From the NCBI GenBank assembly GCA_964608095.1, contig CAZSMK010000070.1:1-17549 (forward strand): DNA of 17,549 nt. The letters run 5' to 3'. The notes beneath the pieces are model-generated. The model saw only the letters and a list, made by a program, of their open reading frames with translations. It ran no database searches and was not told where the DNA came from. The stretch is from CAZSMK01 sp964608095. GTDB taxonomy: Bacteria; Sumerlaeota; Sumerlaeia; MWCT01; JAGHBZ01. Positions 7,864-14,594 of this stretch are shown here, one piece after another (the stretch's first letter is position 1; each line of letters starts with the position of its first letter). The translations under genes were made by a program, and so were the position numbers.

Positions 7864-8301
7864 TTATTGCTCGCCGCCAGATTCTGCTTTCTTGATCTCC
7901 CCTTCGAGCCACTCCTCGATATCCGCTCCCTGCATCAATTCCTCGAGATCCTCATCAATGTTGGCAGGCTCGATTTTAATAACCCACCCCTCGCCATAGG
8001 GATCGCTGTTGATTAGAGTCGCGTCGGTCTCGAGCTCTTCATTGATGGCAACAATCTCTCCGGAAACGGGAGCAACAAGTTTTCCGATCCATTTGCTCGA
8101 TTGGACTTTGCCACAGACTTCGCCCGCCTCAACCTCATCACCTTCAAACGGCAGATCCACATACGTAATATCACCGGCTGCCTGCTGGAAAAAATCGTTC
8201 ATACCAATGACGACCGTTCCATCATCCTCCACACGTGCCCAGGAATGCTCGGTATGATAATAGAGTTCGTCGGGAAAATTGTAACCTTTAATTTCCGTCA
8301 T
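7864..8301 (-). CDS. gcvH: GcvH-family lipoyl carrier protein
   Basis: This is a 145-residue acidic protein of the glycine cleavage H family. It opens with the typical HTEHSWARVEDDGTVVIGM segment, continues through AGDITYVDLP and has the lipoyl loop QSSKWIGKLVAPVSGEI, so K70 is the expected lipoylated residue. The C-terminus has DPYGEGWVIKI and an acidic tail. No gcvT, gcvP or lpd gene is in the window. It heads a cluster with a lipoate ligase and a LipT-like flavoprotein, so it could be a dedicated carrier rather than a glycine-cleavage H protein. LbpA of the sHdr sulfur pathway is one such carrier, but no hdr genes are visible here. A strong SD, AGGAGG, lies 9 bases before the ATG. A promoter-like box and a palindrome precede it at 8341-8391. 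Confidence 0.9.
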   Translation of the reverse strand: MTEIKGYNFPDELYYHTEHSWARVEDDGTVVIGMNDFFQQAAGDITYVDLPFEGDEVEAGEVCGKVQSSKWIGKLVAPVSGEIVAINEELETDATLINSDPYGEGWVIKIEPANIDEDLEELMQGADIEEWLEGEIKKAESGGEQ

Positions 8302-8340
8302 GCCTTCAATCCTCCTATCTACTTAATCCACAAATCATGC

Positions 8341-8357
8341 TATTACATGATGTAATA
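8341..8357. promoter_or_regulatory. 17-bp perfect palindrome, candidate operator
   Basis: TATTACAT-G-ATGTAATA is a perfect 8-base inverted repeat around one central base. It lies about 40 bases before the gcvH start and just downstream of the candidate -10 box, where it would cover the transcription start. This is a classic position for a dimeric repressor. The cognate regulator is not in the window. Confidence 0.5.
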
Positions 8358-8359
8358 AA

Positions 8360-8391
8360 ATTATATTCCACATAACTTTCGACGCTTTCAA
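8360..8391 (-). promoter_or_regulatory. Candidate promoter of the lipoate cluster
   Basis: On the minus strand a perfect TATAAT box (8365-8360) is preceded by TTGAAA (8391-8386). The spacing of 20 bases is longer than ideal, so the -10 is more convincing than the -35. Confidence 0.4.
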
Positions 8392-8403
8392 ACAAAAAGT
8401 TTA

Positions 8404-8427
8404 GGGGTCAAACCTCATTTTCCCTAT
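8404..8427 (+). repeat. Single REP-like repeat copy
   Basis: GGGGTCAAACCTCA (8404-8417) matches the core of the repeats flanking the Y1 transposase gene. It is followed by TTTTCCCTATTC, the variant tail also resembled by the 5076 copy. It lies between the GNAT gene stop (8433) and the lipoate-cluster promoter. Confidence 0.7.
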
Positions 8428-8432
8428 TCTCG

Positions 8433-8873
8433 CTATCGGGAAATCTTAGAGGAAAGTTTTCGAGTCAGAAGATACGCGTCCTGTCCGTTTTCGTAATAGT
8501 GGGGAATACGGTGGCGAATCTTAAAGCCGAACTTCAAATGCAACATTATGGATGCTTCGTTATCCGTAGCGACCTGGCTGGTAACACGCCGCAGCCCGGC
8601 GCCTTTTAGAATCGCCAGGCTCTGCCGCATCAAAGTGCGCGCAATGCCCTGCCGGCGATAATCAGGGTGCACGTCGATGGTTATTATTGTACCGCGCGCC
8701 CGGTCGTTCAGCTGAAATCCTACCAGAACGCCCCGGCGCCATTCACAGAGCAAAAGCGTTCCGGGGTTTTGCAAAAAATAATTCATTGTTGCGTAATCGT
8801 AGGCAATGGTCTCTGGATAGCAAAGTGACTCCAGCTCGCATAGCAGTTTGATTTGCATTCCATCAGGGCTCAT
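8433..8873 (-). CDS. GNAT-family N-acetyltransferase
   Basis: This is a 146-residue acetyltransferase of the Gcn5-related family, with a general resemblance to RimI-type enzymes. The acetyl-CoA-binding motif is in IDVHPDYRRQGIARTLM (R73-R74-Q75-G76-I77-A78). It is followed by the usual VTSQVATDNEASIMLHLKFGF segment and a C-terminal YYENGQDAYLLTRKL. The acceptor substrate is unknown: an N-terminal protein amine is plausible, but small-molecule acetylation cannot be excluded. The start is supported by GAAGGTG six bases before the ATG. A TATAAT box lies upstream on the minus strand at 8917-8912, without a convincing -35. It is probably a single-gene unit. Confidence 0.88.
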   Translation of the reverse strand: MSPDGMQIKLLCELESLCYPETIAYDYATMNYFLQNPGTLLLCEWRRGVLVGFQLNDRARGTIITIDVHPDYRRQGIARTLMRQSLAILKGAGLRRVTSQVATDNEASIMLHLKFGFKIRHRIPHYYENGQDAYLLTRKLSSKISR

Positions 8874-8911
8874 AAAAACACCTTCAGTGTACTTAGAACA
8901 TGATTTCCGAT

Positions 8912-8917
8912 ATTATA
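8912..8917 (-). promoter_or_regulatory. Candidate -10 box of the GNAT gene
   Basis: A perfect TATAAT occurs on the minus strand in an AT-rich run about 40 bases before the GNAT start. No good -35 box is visible at the usual distance. Confidence 0.35.
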
Positions 8918-9004
8918 TATATGAAACTCATTTTATAACCTACATGAATCGGCGGCAATGGGAACATGCTCGATGTGCAGCAAGACTCAATCGTTGAATG
9001 CTGA

Positions 9005-9175
9005 CCCCCTCTTGCGTTTTATCCGCATGTTTGTTTTTGCGCCCTGCCGATGGCAAACCGTAGACATGCAGAGGATACCCTGAACGCTGCACTGCAGGAA
9101 GGATTGAAGAACATACACATCGGCAACCAGCACATGTTGACTAACGAGGAGTATTGGCGATTAAGCCGGCTATAG
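9005..9175 (+). pseudogene. Possible C-terminal remnant of a radical-SAM-like gene
   Basis: A plus-strand frame without an initiating ribosome-binding site ends in a tag at 9173-9175. It reads ...MANRRHAEDTLNAALQEGL followed by KNIHIGNQHMLTNEEYWRL. The GLKNIHIGN pattern resembles the last strand and tail of some radical SAM enzymes. The frame is closed by a TGA at 9002-9004, so if this is a gene end, the rest is missing or diverged. The similarity is from memory and weak. It lies between the GNAT and GH20-like genes in a 320-base gap that otherwise holds nothing I recognise. Confidence 0.28.
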
Positions 9176-9193
9176 GATTCAAACGTACAAAAT

Positions 9194-10309
9194 CTACTTC
9201 TCCATAAGCTCCATGCAGACCTTGAGCGACTCCACAACATCAAAGACATTTTTATCGACCGTCTCAGGCTCGGCTTCACCGAGAAGCACGCGCGCAACCT
9301 GATCCGCCCCGTACCATGTAGTGCAGAGGTGTCCGATCATGCGATTCGTCGAATGTTCCTGCGCGTAGAGCAAAAGTGCGCGCGACGCCTCGACATCACG
9401 CCAGCTCGACGGCAACACACGGAATCCCTTCTCTTGAAAAAAGGGCACAGAACGGTATTCTTTCATGTTTCCATAGTGCCAGTCGCAAATAATAATATCT
9501 TTCGGAATCATATCGACAGCAGTCGCGGTATCGTTGCGGCTTGCCTCCCATTCGCTATAGCCGATTTTGTCCGCGTCGAGCAACCGGTCACCCCACAGCA
9601 ACATGGTCAGTCCTTTCTCTTTCACGAGGAAATCGTGATAATCATTTACGGCACTGGCAAAGAGCTTCGCCGGGTCGCCTCCTTTGCAACGAGGACACTG
9701 CTCGCTGGCTATCAGAAACACCTCGTCCATGCCTACGTGAAAGGCCCGGGCTTCGAACGCATCGATCAGCTCTTCCATCAGCGCAAATATGACCTTATTA
9801 ACACCGGGATGTTGCGGACACCAGCTGCGGCAATAGATGTCGGGATTATCCAGCGGAATTTCGGGCGTTTCATCGAACTCCGGATACTTAACAAGCAACG
9901 GGAACGTTTTTTCCGCCCATGATTGATGCCCGAGACAGTTGAACATGGGAATAAGTGCGACATCGTGTTTACGGCAAAGGGCGAGCAGACGTTTGGCGTC
10001 TTCGCGCCTGAGGGCGTTTTCAGCACGCAGCTCGGGATGCGATTCGTATTCGAAGCCATAATTGATCTCGAGAATAATGACGTTTATGCCCATAGGCGCA
10101 AGCGATTCTGAAACAGCGCGCTCGAGCGCAGGCAGCCCACTCTTTCCCGGCGACAGAAAATGTACCCCACGCCACTGACCCGGAAGATGATTTCTCTCTT
10201 TTCCCAGCATTGCCTCACCCGGCTTTATCATCTTCGAACATCCACTCATTATTATCCCGCAGCACAAAAGAATTGTAAGCGCTATAAAATATATCGTTAT
10301 GCGTTTCAT
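9194..10309 (-). CDS. GH20-like glycoside hydrolase lipoprotein
   Basis: This is a 371-residue lipoprotein. The signal peptide (hydrophobic residues ~5-20) ends in the lipobox MSGC with C24 as the lipidated cysteine. The body is a (beta/alpha)8-barrel resembling family 20 beta-N-acetylhexosaminidases: WRGVHFLSP near the start, NVIILEINYGFEYESHPEL, PMFNCLGHQSW, and AFHVGMDEVF, where D195-E196 match the family's catalytic Asp-Glu pair. A CPRCKG motif follows. The usual N-terminal accessory domain of GH20 enzymes is missing. It probably acts on N-acetylated sugars at the cell envelope, but the precise substrate is unknown. Of two adjacent ATGs (10312 and 10309), the second has better spacing (7 bases) from GGGAGAG. 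Confidence 0.82.
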   Translation of the reverse strand: MKRITIYFIALTILLCCGIIMSGCSKMIKPGEAMLGKERNHLPGQWRGVHFLSPGKSGLPALERAVSESLAPMGINVIILEINYGFEYESHPELRAENALRREDAKRLLALCRKHDVALIPMFNCLGHQSWAEKTFPLLVKYPEFDETPEIPLDNPDIYCRSWCPQHPGVNKVIFALMEELIDAFEARAFHVGMDEVFLIASEQCPRCKGGDPAKLFASAVNDYHDFLVKEKGLTMLLWGDRLLDADKIGYSEWEASRNDTATAVDMIPKDIIICDWHYGNMKEYRSVPFFQEKGFRVLPSSWRDVEASRALLLYAQEHSTNRMIGHLCTTWYGADQVARVLLGEAEPETVDKNVFDVVESLKVCMELMEK

Positions 10310-10398
10310 CATAGTTCTCTCCCGTGTACACAAACTCTCAATCATTTATCTACAATGCCTTCAAATGCATTATCAAGGAAAAGAGAACAAGAGGATTC

Positions 10399-10536
10399 AT
10401 GCAGATAGAAAAAGCACACCATCCTCGCTGTCCCGGAAGTCCCTGCAGTCATTGCAGTCCTTTGTGTCCTTGCAGTAATCCCCTCAAGATAAGCGTGGAA
10501 GCCCCGTTCCCGCTAAAATGTGAAAATGATGCCTGA
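10399..10536 (+). CDS. Candidate small cysteine-rich peptide (45 aa)
   Basis: This short plus-strand frame starts at an ATG with a good ribosome-binding site (AGAGG, four bases before) and ends at 10536, eight bases before the convergent thrS stop. The peptide carries CPGSPCSHCSPLCPCS: cysteines at 11, 16, 19, 23 and 25 plus one at 41, with two histidines at 7-8. The spacing could suit metal binding. The DNA in this part is itself repetitive (TGCAGTC-like units), so the cysteine pattern may be a by-product of a simple repeat. I do not recognise a family. Confidence 0.3.
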   Translation: MQIEKAHHPRCPGSPCSHCSPLCPCSNPLKISVEAPFPLKCENDA

Positions 10537-10543
10537 CCCAAAT

Positions 10544-12469
10544 TTAGATGGGGAGGGGTTCGAGTGAGCGGGTATTGATTTCTTTTTTCAGGAGGTGGAT
10601 GACGTTATCCAGCGAATGGGCGCCAAGGTCGCCCAGTTTATGCCGCCGTAACGCTACCTGATTGCCCTCGACTTCTTTCTTGCCCACGATCAGCATACAC
10701 GGAATCTTCTGAGTCTCAGAAGCCCGGATCTTATACCCGATCTTGTCGGTTCCAAGATCGATCTCCACCCTGAATCCTGCGGCTTTCAACTTTTCAAACA
10801 CGCCCTTTGCATAGTCGTCCTGTTCAGAGGTGATTGGAAGAACCATGATCTGGATAGGGGCAAGCCAGAGCGGAAAATTTCCCGCGTATTCTTCTATCAG
10901 GATTCCGAGAAATCGTTCCACCGAGCCGAGTATGGCGCGATGAATCATCACCGGACGATGCCGTTGCCCGTCCGCACCGACATACTCGAGTTCAAACCGT
11001 TCAGGCATGGAGAAATCCACCTGGATAGTGCCGCATTGCCAGCTTCGTTTCAAGCAGTCGAGGAAATGGAAGTCGATCTTTGGTCCATAAAACGCGCCCT
11101 CACCCGGATTTACTTTGTAATGGATGCCTTTTCGTTCGAGCGAGTGGGCAAGCGCGTCAGTCGCCTTTTCCCATACTTCCGCCGAACCGATACTCTTCTC
11201 CGGTCGGGTACTCAGCTCGATAGTGAAATCCTCGAATCCGAAGGTACGGTATATATAGAAAGTAAGGTCTATAATTTTGCATATCTCGTCTTCGAGTTGT
11301 TCCGGTAGGCAAAAGACATGAGCGTCGTCCTGGGTGAACGCACGAACGCGGAACAGCCCGTGCAGCACGCCGCTCAATTCATGCCGGTGAACAAGCCCGA
11401 ACTCACCGACCTTCATGGGAAGTTCCCGGTACGAGTGGATAGAGTTTTTATAAATCAGCAATCCGCCCGGACAGTTCATGGGTTTTACTGCGTGGCGACG
11501 TTCGTCAATTTCGGTGAAATACATGTTTTCCTTATAGTTGTCCCAGTGACCGCTCCGATGCCAGAGCTCTTCATCTAAAATCATGGGTGTTCGTGTTTCT
11601 TTATACCCACGCTTGGTGAGCTCATCCCGCATAAAGTCTATCAACAGGTTATACACCGTATTTCCCTTATGATGAAAGAAGGGGAATCCCGGGGCTTCGT
11701 CATGGAAGCTGAACAGGTCCAGCTCCTTACCGATACGGCGGTGGTCGCGCAATTTTGCCTCTTCCAGCCGCCTCAAATGCTCCTCGAGCATCTTCTTGTC
11801 TGGAAAGGATGTCCCGTAAATACGCTGGAGCATCTGGCGGTTTTCGTCGCCACGCCAGTACGCACCCGCAACATTCAGGAGTTTGAATGCCTTGATATAG
11901 CTGGTTGAGGGCACGTGCGGTCCACGGCACAAATCCACAAACTCGCCCTGCCGATACACGCTCACGGTATCGTCCTCTATCTCCTCGAGTAGCTCGATCT
12001 TGTACGTGTCGTCCATGGCACGAAACATCTCGATAGCATCCTTACGGCTCATTTCTTCGCGTCGAACCGGCAGGTCTTCCTTGACGATCTTTGCCATTTC
12101 TTCTTCAATCTTGCCTATGTCGTCTGCGGAAAAATCGTCAGGAAACTCTATATCATAATAAAATCCGTCTGAAATCGCCGGACCTATCGCCAGCTTTGAA
12201 CCGGGGTAGAGCCGTTTCACCGCATGGGCAAGGAGATGGGAGGAGCTGTGCCTGTAGACAATCTCTCCCTCTTCATCCGCAAAAGTCAGAATCCGCAACT
12301 CGCAGTCTTCTGTCAAAGGCGTGGTAAGGTCGACCGCTTTGCCATCGATCTTTGCGGCAACCGCATCACGCGCAAGGCGTTTGCCTATACTCTCGGCAAT
12401 TTGACGCGGCGTGATTCCTTTCTCGTATTCATTCACCGAGCCATCGGGAAATGTAACCTTTATCGACAT
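10544..12469 (-). CDS. thrS: Threonine-tRNA ligase
   Basis: This is a full-length class II threonyl-tRNA synthetase of 641 residues that charges tRNA-Thr in the cytoplasm. In order, it has an N-terminal TGS domain (~1-61) and the editing/SAD domain with HSSSHLLAHAVKRLYPGSK. The catalytic core follows, with zinc-site elements MNCPGG and VHRHELSG, motif 2 FRVRAFTQDDAHVFC and motif 3 around IHRAILGSVERF. The C-terminal anticodon-binding domain begins near LAPIQIMVLPIT. I chose the ATG at 12469 because AAAAGG lies 7 bases away; the ATG at 12475 is only one base from it. The upstream gap to the divergent NifX-like gene is about 100 bases and too short for a T-box leader. Confidence 0.97.
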   Translation of the reverse strand: MSIKVTFPDGSVNEYEKGITPRQIAESIGKRLARDAVAAKIDGKAVDLTTPLTEDCELRILTFADEEGEIVYRHSSSHLLAHAVKRLYPGSKLAIGPAISDGFYYDIEFPDDFSADDIGKIEEEMAKIVKEDLPVRREEMSRKDAIEMFRAMDDTYKIELLEEIEDDTVSVYRQGEFVDLCRGPHVPSTSYIKAFKLLNVAGAYWRGDENRQMLQRIYGTSFPDKKMLEEHLRRLEEAKLRDHRRIGKELDLFSFHDEAPGFPFFHHKGNTVYNLLIDFMRDELTKRGYKETRTPMILDEELWHRSGHWDNYKENMYFTEIDERRHAVKPMNCPGGLLIYKNSIHSYRELPMKVGEFGLVHRHELSGVLHGLFRVRAFTQDDAHVFCLPEQLEDEICKIIDLTFYIYRTFGFEDFTIELSTRPEKSIGSAEVWEKATDALAHSLERKGIHYKVNPGEGAFYGPKIDFHFLDCLKRSWQCGTIQVDFSMPERFELEYVGADGQRHRPVMIHRAILGSVERFLGILIEEYAGNFPLWLAPIQIMVLPITSEQDDYAKGVFEKLKAAGFRVEIDLGTDKIGYKIRASETQKIPCMLIVGKKEVEGNQVALRRHKLGDLGAHSLDNVIHLLKKEINTRSLEPLPI

Positions 12470-12572
12470 GTTCATGACCTTTTATGGTTTACTTTTTATC
12501 AAATTGATTTAAAATATATACTATATATCATTTATTTCAGAGCGTTAGCAAGACTAAATACGGAGGTAATCT

Positions 12573-12932
12573 ATGCGCGTAGCCATTGCTACTGACAATG
12601 GAATGATATCGCTCCACTTTGGACGGTGCCGGGAATATACCGTATTTGATATTAAAGAAGGTAAAATCGCAGCGAGGACTACGATACCCAATCCGGGTCA
12701 TGCGCCCGGCTTGATTCCACAACTTCTTGCACAGAACAACGTCGACGTTATCATCTCGGGCGGTATGGGCTCTCGTGCTCAGGGGTTTTTTCAGCAATTC
12801 AACATCGAGGCAATCTCGGGCGCTCAAGGCGATGTTGACTCGGTTATTCAAACCTTTATCGAGGGGCAACTTTCAGCCGGCGAAAATACCTGTGACCACG
12901 ATTCGCCGGACCATCAATCCTGCAAAGAATAA
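12573..12932 (+). CDS. NifX/NafY-like dinitrogenase iron-molybdenum cofactor family protein
   Basis: This is a 119-residue cytoplasmic protein of the NifB/NifX/NafY fold family (dinitrogenase FeMo-cofactor biosynthesis domain). It opens with MRVAIATDNGMISLHFGRCREYTVFDI, continues with PGLIPQLLAQNNVDVIISGGMGSRAQGFF and ends in a His/Cys-containing tail, CDHDSPDHQSCKE. Family members bind Mo-Fe-S or Fe-S clusters. In many anaerobes they occur without nitrogenase, often beside MinD-type Fe-S ATPases. None of those partners, nor nif genes, are in the window, so no nitrogen-fixation role should be assumed. The ATG is preceded by GGAGG at ideal spacing. It is divergent from thrS. Confidence 0.92.
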   Translation: MRVAIATDNGMISLHFGRCREYTVFDIKEGKIAARTTIPNPGHAPGLIPQLLAQNNVDVIISGGMGSRAQGFFQQFNIEAISGAQGDVDSVIQTFIEGQLSAGENTCDHDSPDHQSCKE

Positions 12933-13068
12933 CCTGTATAATTTCTATTCATGCAAGATTCCATTTAGAATATGCCATTGCGCGGTTATTCGCGTTCGGG
13001 TTGATATATGTTCCTGAACAGTATGAAGGAACGATGTATGAAGAAGATATCGTAGTCCGGCGACGGCT
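12933..13068. other. Convergent gap between the NifX-like gene and rocD
   Basis: This 136-base gap holds a weak inverted repeat, GTTCCT (13010-13015) and AGGAAC (13027-13032). No T-run follows, so I do not call a terminator. No gene is visible. Confidence 0.4.
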
Positions 13069-14292
13069 TTATTCGGATAGAACCGGCTCGATTCGTTCCA
13101 ACGCCCAGTCTATCTCGTCCTTTTTGATAACAAGTGGCGGTGCGAATCGGATAACGTGTTCATGAGTTTCTTTGCAAAGCAGCCCGCGGTCGCGCAGAAG
13201 TTCGCAGAACTTCCGTGCGCCGCCCGCCTCACGATGGAGCTCCACACCAATCATGAGCCCCTTACCACGAACATCTTTTACGTAGGGACTTTTGATCTTT
13301 CGCAGCTCGTCCATAAAATAAGGACCCAGGGTCGCCGCATTCTCGATCATATTCTCCTCGATGAGAACCTTGAGTGCGGTTCGGGCAACTGCGCAGGCGA
13401 GGGGATTGCCTCCGTAGGTGCTGCCATGGTCGCCCGGCTGGAACACACCCAGCACCTCTTTATTCGAGAGCACCGCAGAGATAGGATACACACCGCCGGA
13501 AAGCGCTTTCCCCACAAGCGTCAGGTCCGCCACCACTCCATCATGCTCTTCCGCCAACATAGTACCCGTACGCCCGAGACCGCTCTGAATCTCGTCCGTG
13601 ATCAGGACAATTTTCTTTCTGTTGCAGATCTCGCGCGCACGGCGTAAATATCCATCCGGCGGGACGATGATGCCGCCTTCGCCCTGGATCGGTTCAACAA
13701 GGAATGCCACCGTGTTTGGCGTGATCGCTTCTTCTAACGCATCGCTATCGCCGTACGGGATCATTTTGAATCCCGGCGTAAACGGCTCATACCCCTCGCG
13801 GTACTGCTGCTCCGAACTGAAGCCGACGATAGTTATGGTTCGTCCATGGAAATTGTTTTCACACACGATGATCTCAGCCTTCCCCGAAGGGATGCCTTTA
13901 TGCTGGTACCCCCATTTCCTTACGGCTTTAATAACCGACTCGACGGCTTCTGCGCCGCTGTTCATGGGTAGAACCATGTGAGAGCTGGTGGCTTCGCAAA
14001 TCTCCTTATAGAAAAGCCCGAGCTGGTCGTGGCGAAACGCACGGGATACAAGGGTCAACTTTTGCGCCTGCTCGATCAAGGTCTGGACAATCCGCGGATG
14101 GCAGTGACCCTGGTTTACGGCGGAATATGCAGCAAGACAGTCCATGTATTTTTTGCCGTCGACATCCCAGACCCAGATACCCTGTCCACGAGTCAAGACA
14201 ACATCCAGCGGTTTATAGTTCCTCGCACCGTACTCCTCCTCGAGCGCAATAAAATATTCAGAATCCCTTATGTCTTCCTTTTGTACCGTCAT
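13069..14292 (-). CDS. rocD: Ornithine aminotransferase
   Basis: This is a 407-residue class III PLP aminotransferase. The N-terminal stretch NYKPLDVVLTRGQGIWVWDVDGKKY followed by LAAYSAVNQGHCHP is characteristic of ornithine aminotransferase, more than of ArgD. Other signs are NNFHGRT, the cofactor aspartate D233 in ITDEIQSGLGRTG, the Schiff-base lysine K262 in LVGKALSGG, and HGSTYGGNPLA. It transfers the delta-amino group of ornithine to 2-oxoglutarate, giving glutamate semialdehyde on the route between ornithine, proline and glutamate. The ATG at 14292 has an AAAGGA upstream. A sigma70-like promoter lies at 14381-14408. No other arginine or proline genes are adjacent. Confidence 0.93.
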   Translation of the reverse strand: MTVQKEDIRDSEYFIALEEEYGARNYKPLDVVLTRGQGIWVWDVDGKKYMDCLAAYSAVNQGHCHPRIVQTLIEQAQKLTLVSRAFRHDQLGLFYKEICEATSSHMVLPMNSGAEAVESVIKAVRKWGYQHKGIPSGKAEIIVCENNFHGRTITIVGFSSEQQYREGYEPFTPGFKMIPYGDSDALEEAITPNTVAFLVEPIQGEGGIIVPPDGYLRRAREICNRKKIVLITDEIQSGLGRTGTMLAEEHDGVVADLTLVGKALSGGVYPISAVLSNKEVLGVFQPGDHGSTYGGNPLACAVARTALKVLIEENMIENAATLGPYFMDELRKIKSPYVKDVRGKGLMIGVELHREAGGARKFCELLRDRGLLCKETHEHVIRFAPPLVIKKDEIDWALERIEPVLSE

Positions 14293-14380
14293 TTTCTTAT
14301 GTTCCTTTCGGGAAGAAAATGTTATCCATGTGCAGAAACAGTGCCCTTTTCATGTCTTGCAAAGGGACAGACTCCCAAAT

Positions 14381-14408
14381 GCTATAATGCCGCAAGAGAA
14401 ACTGTCAA
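14381..14408 (-). promoter_or_regulatory. Sigma70-like promoter of rocD
   Basis: On the minus strand a perfect -35 TTGACA (14408-14403) is followed after 16 bases by TATAGC (14386-14381). This predicts a leader of about 80 bases before the rocD start. Confidence 0.55.
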
Positions 14409-14444
14409 CAGCAAAAGCCCGGACATACCCACAGTCTCCCCCAT

Positions 14445-14480
14445 AAGTCAATTTCCGGGGTCAAACCTCAAAGTTTGACC
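14445..14480 (+). repeat. Left REP-like repeat flanking the Y1 transposase gene
   Basis: The segment runs AAGTCA, ATTTC, CGGGG and then TCAAACCTCAAAGTTTGACC. Within it, GGTCAAAC (14459-14466) and GTTTGACC (14473-14480) form a perfect 8-bp stem around the loop CTCAAA, a typical REP foldback. The same ~33-base segment occurs inverted at 15594-15625. Confidence 0.85.
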
Positions 14481-14594
14481 TTACGGATCGAGGTTGGGCA
14501 CTGCAGACGTCCCGCCCTTAAAAAATCTTGATATTATTTAAATCGCAGTCAATAATTTTCCCCACTTTTAATTACTTTTATGGAGGGGAAGAAC

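Noticed and set aside
9329..9922. 197-codon plus-strand frame
   Set aside because: It is antisense to the GH20-like gene and has no motif of its own.
12476..12572. T-box or other leader riboswitch before thrS
   Set aside because: The divergent gap is under 100 bases and AT-rich. No T-box sequence, specifier hairpin or terminator is visible.
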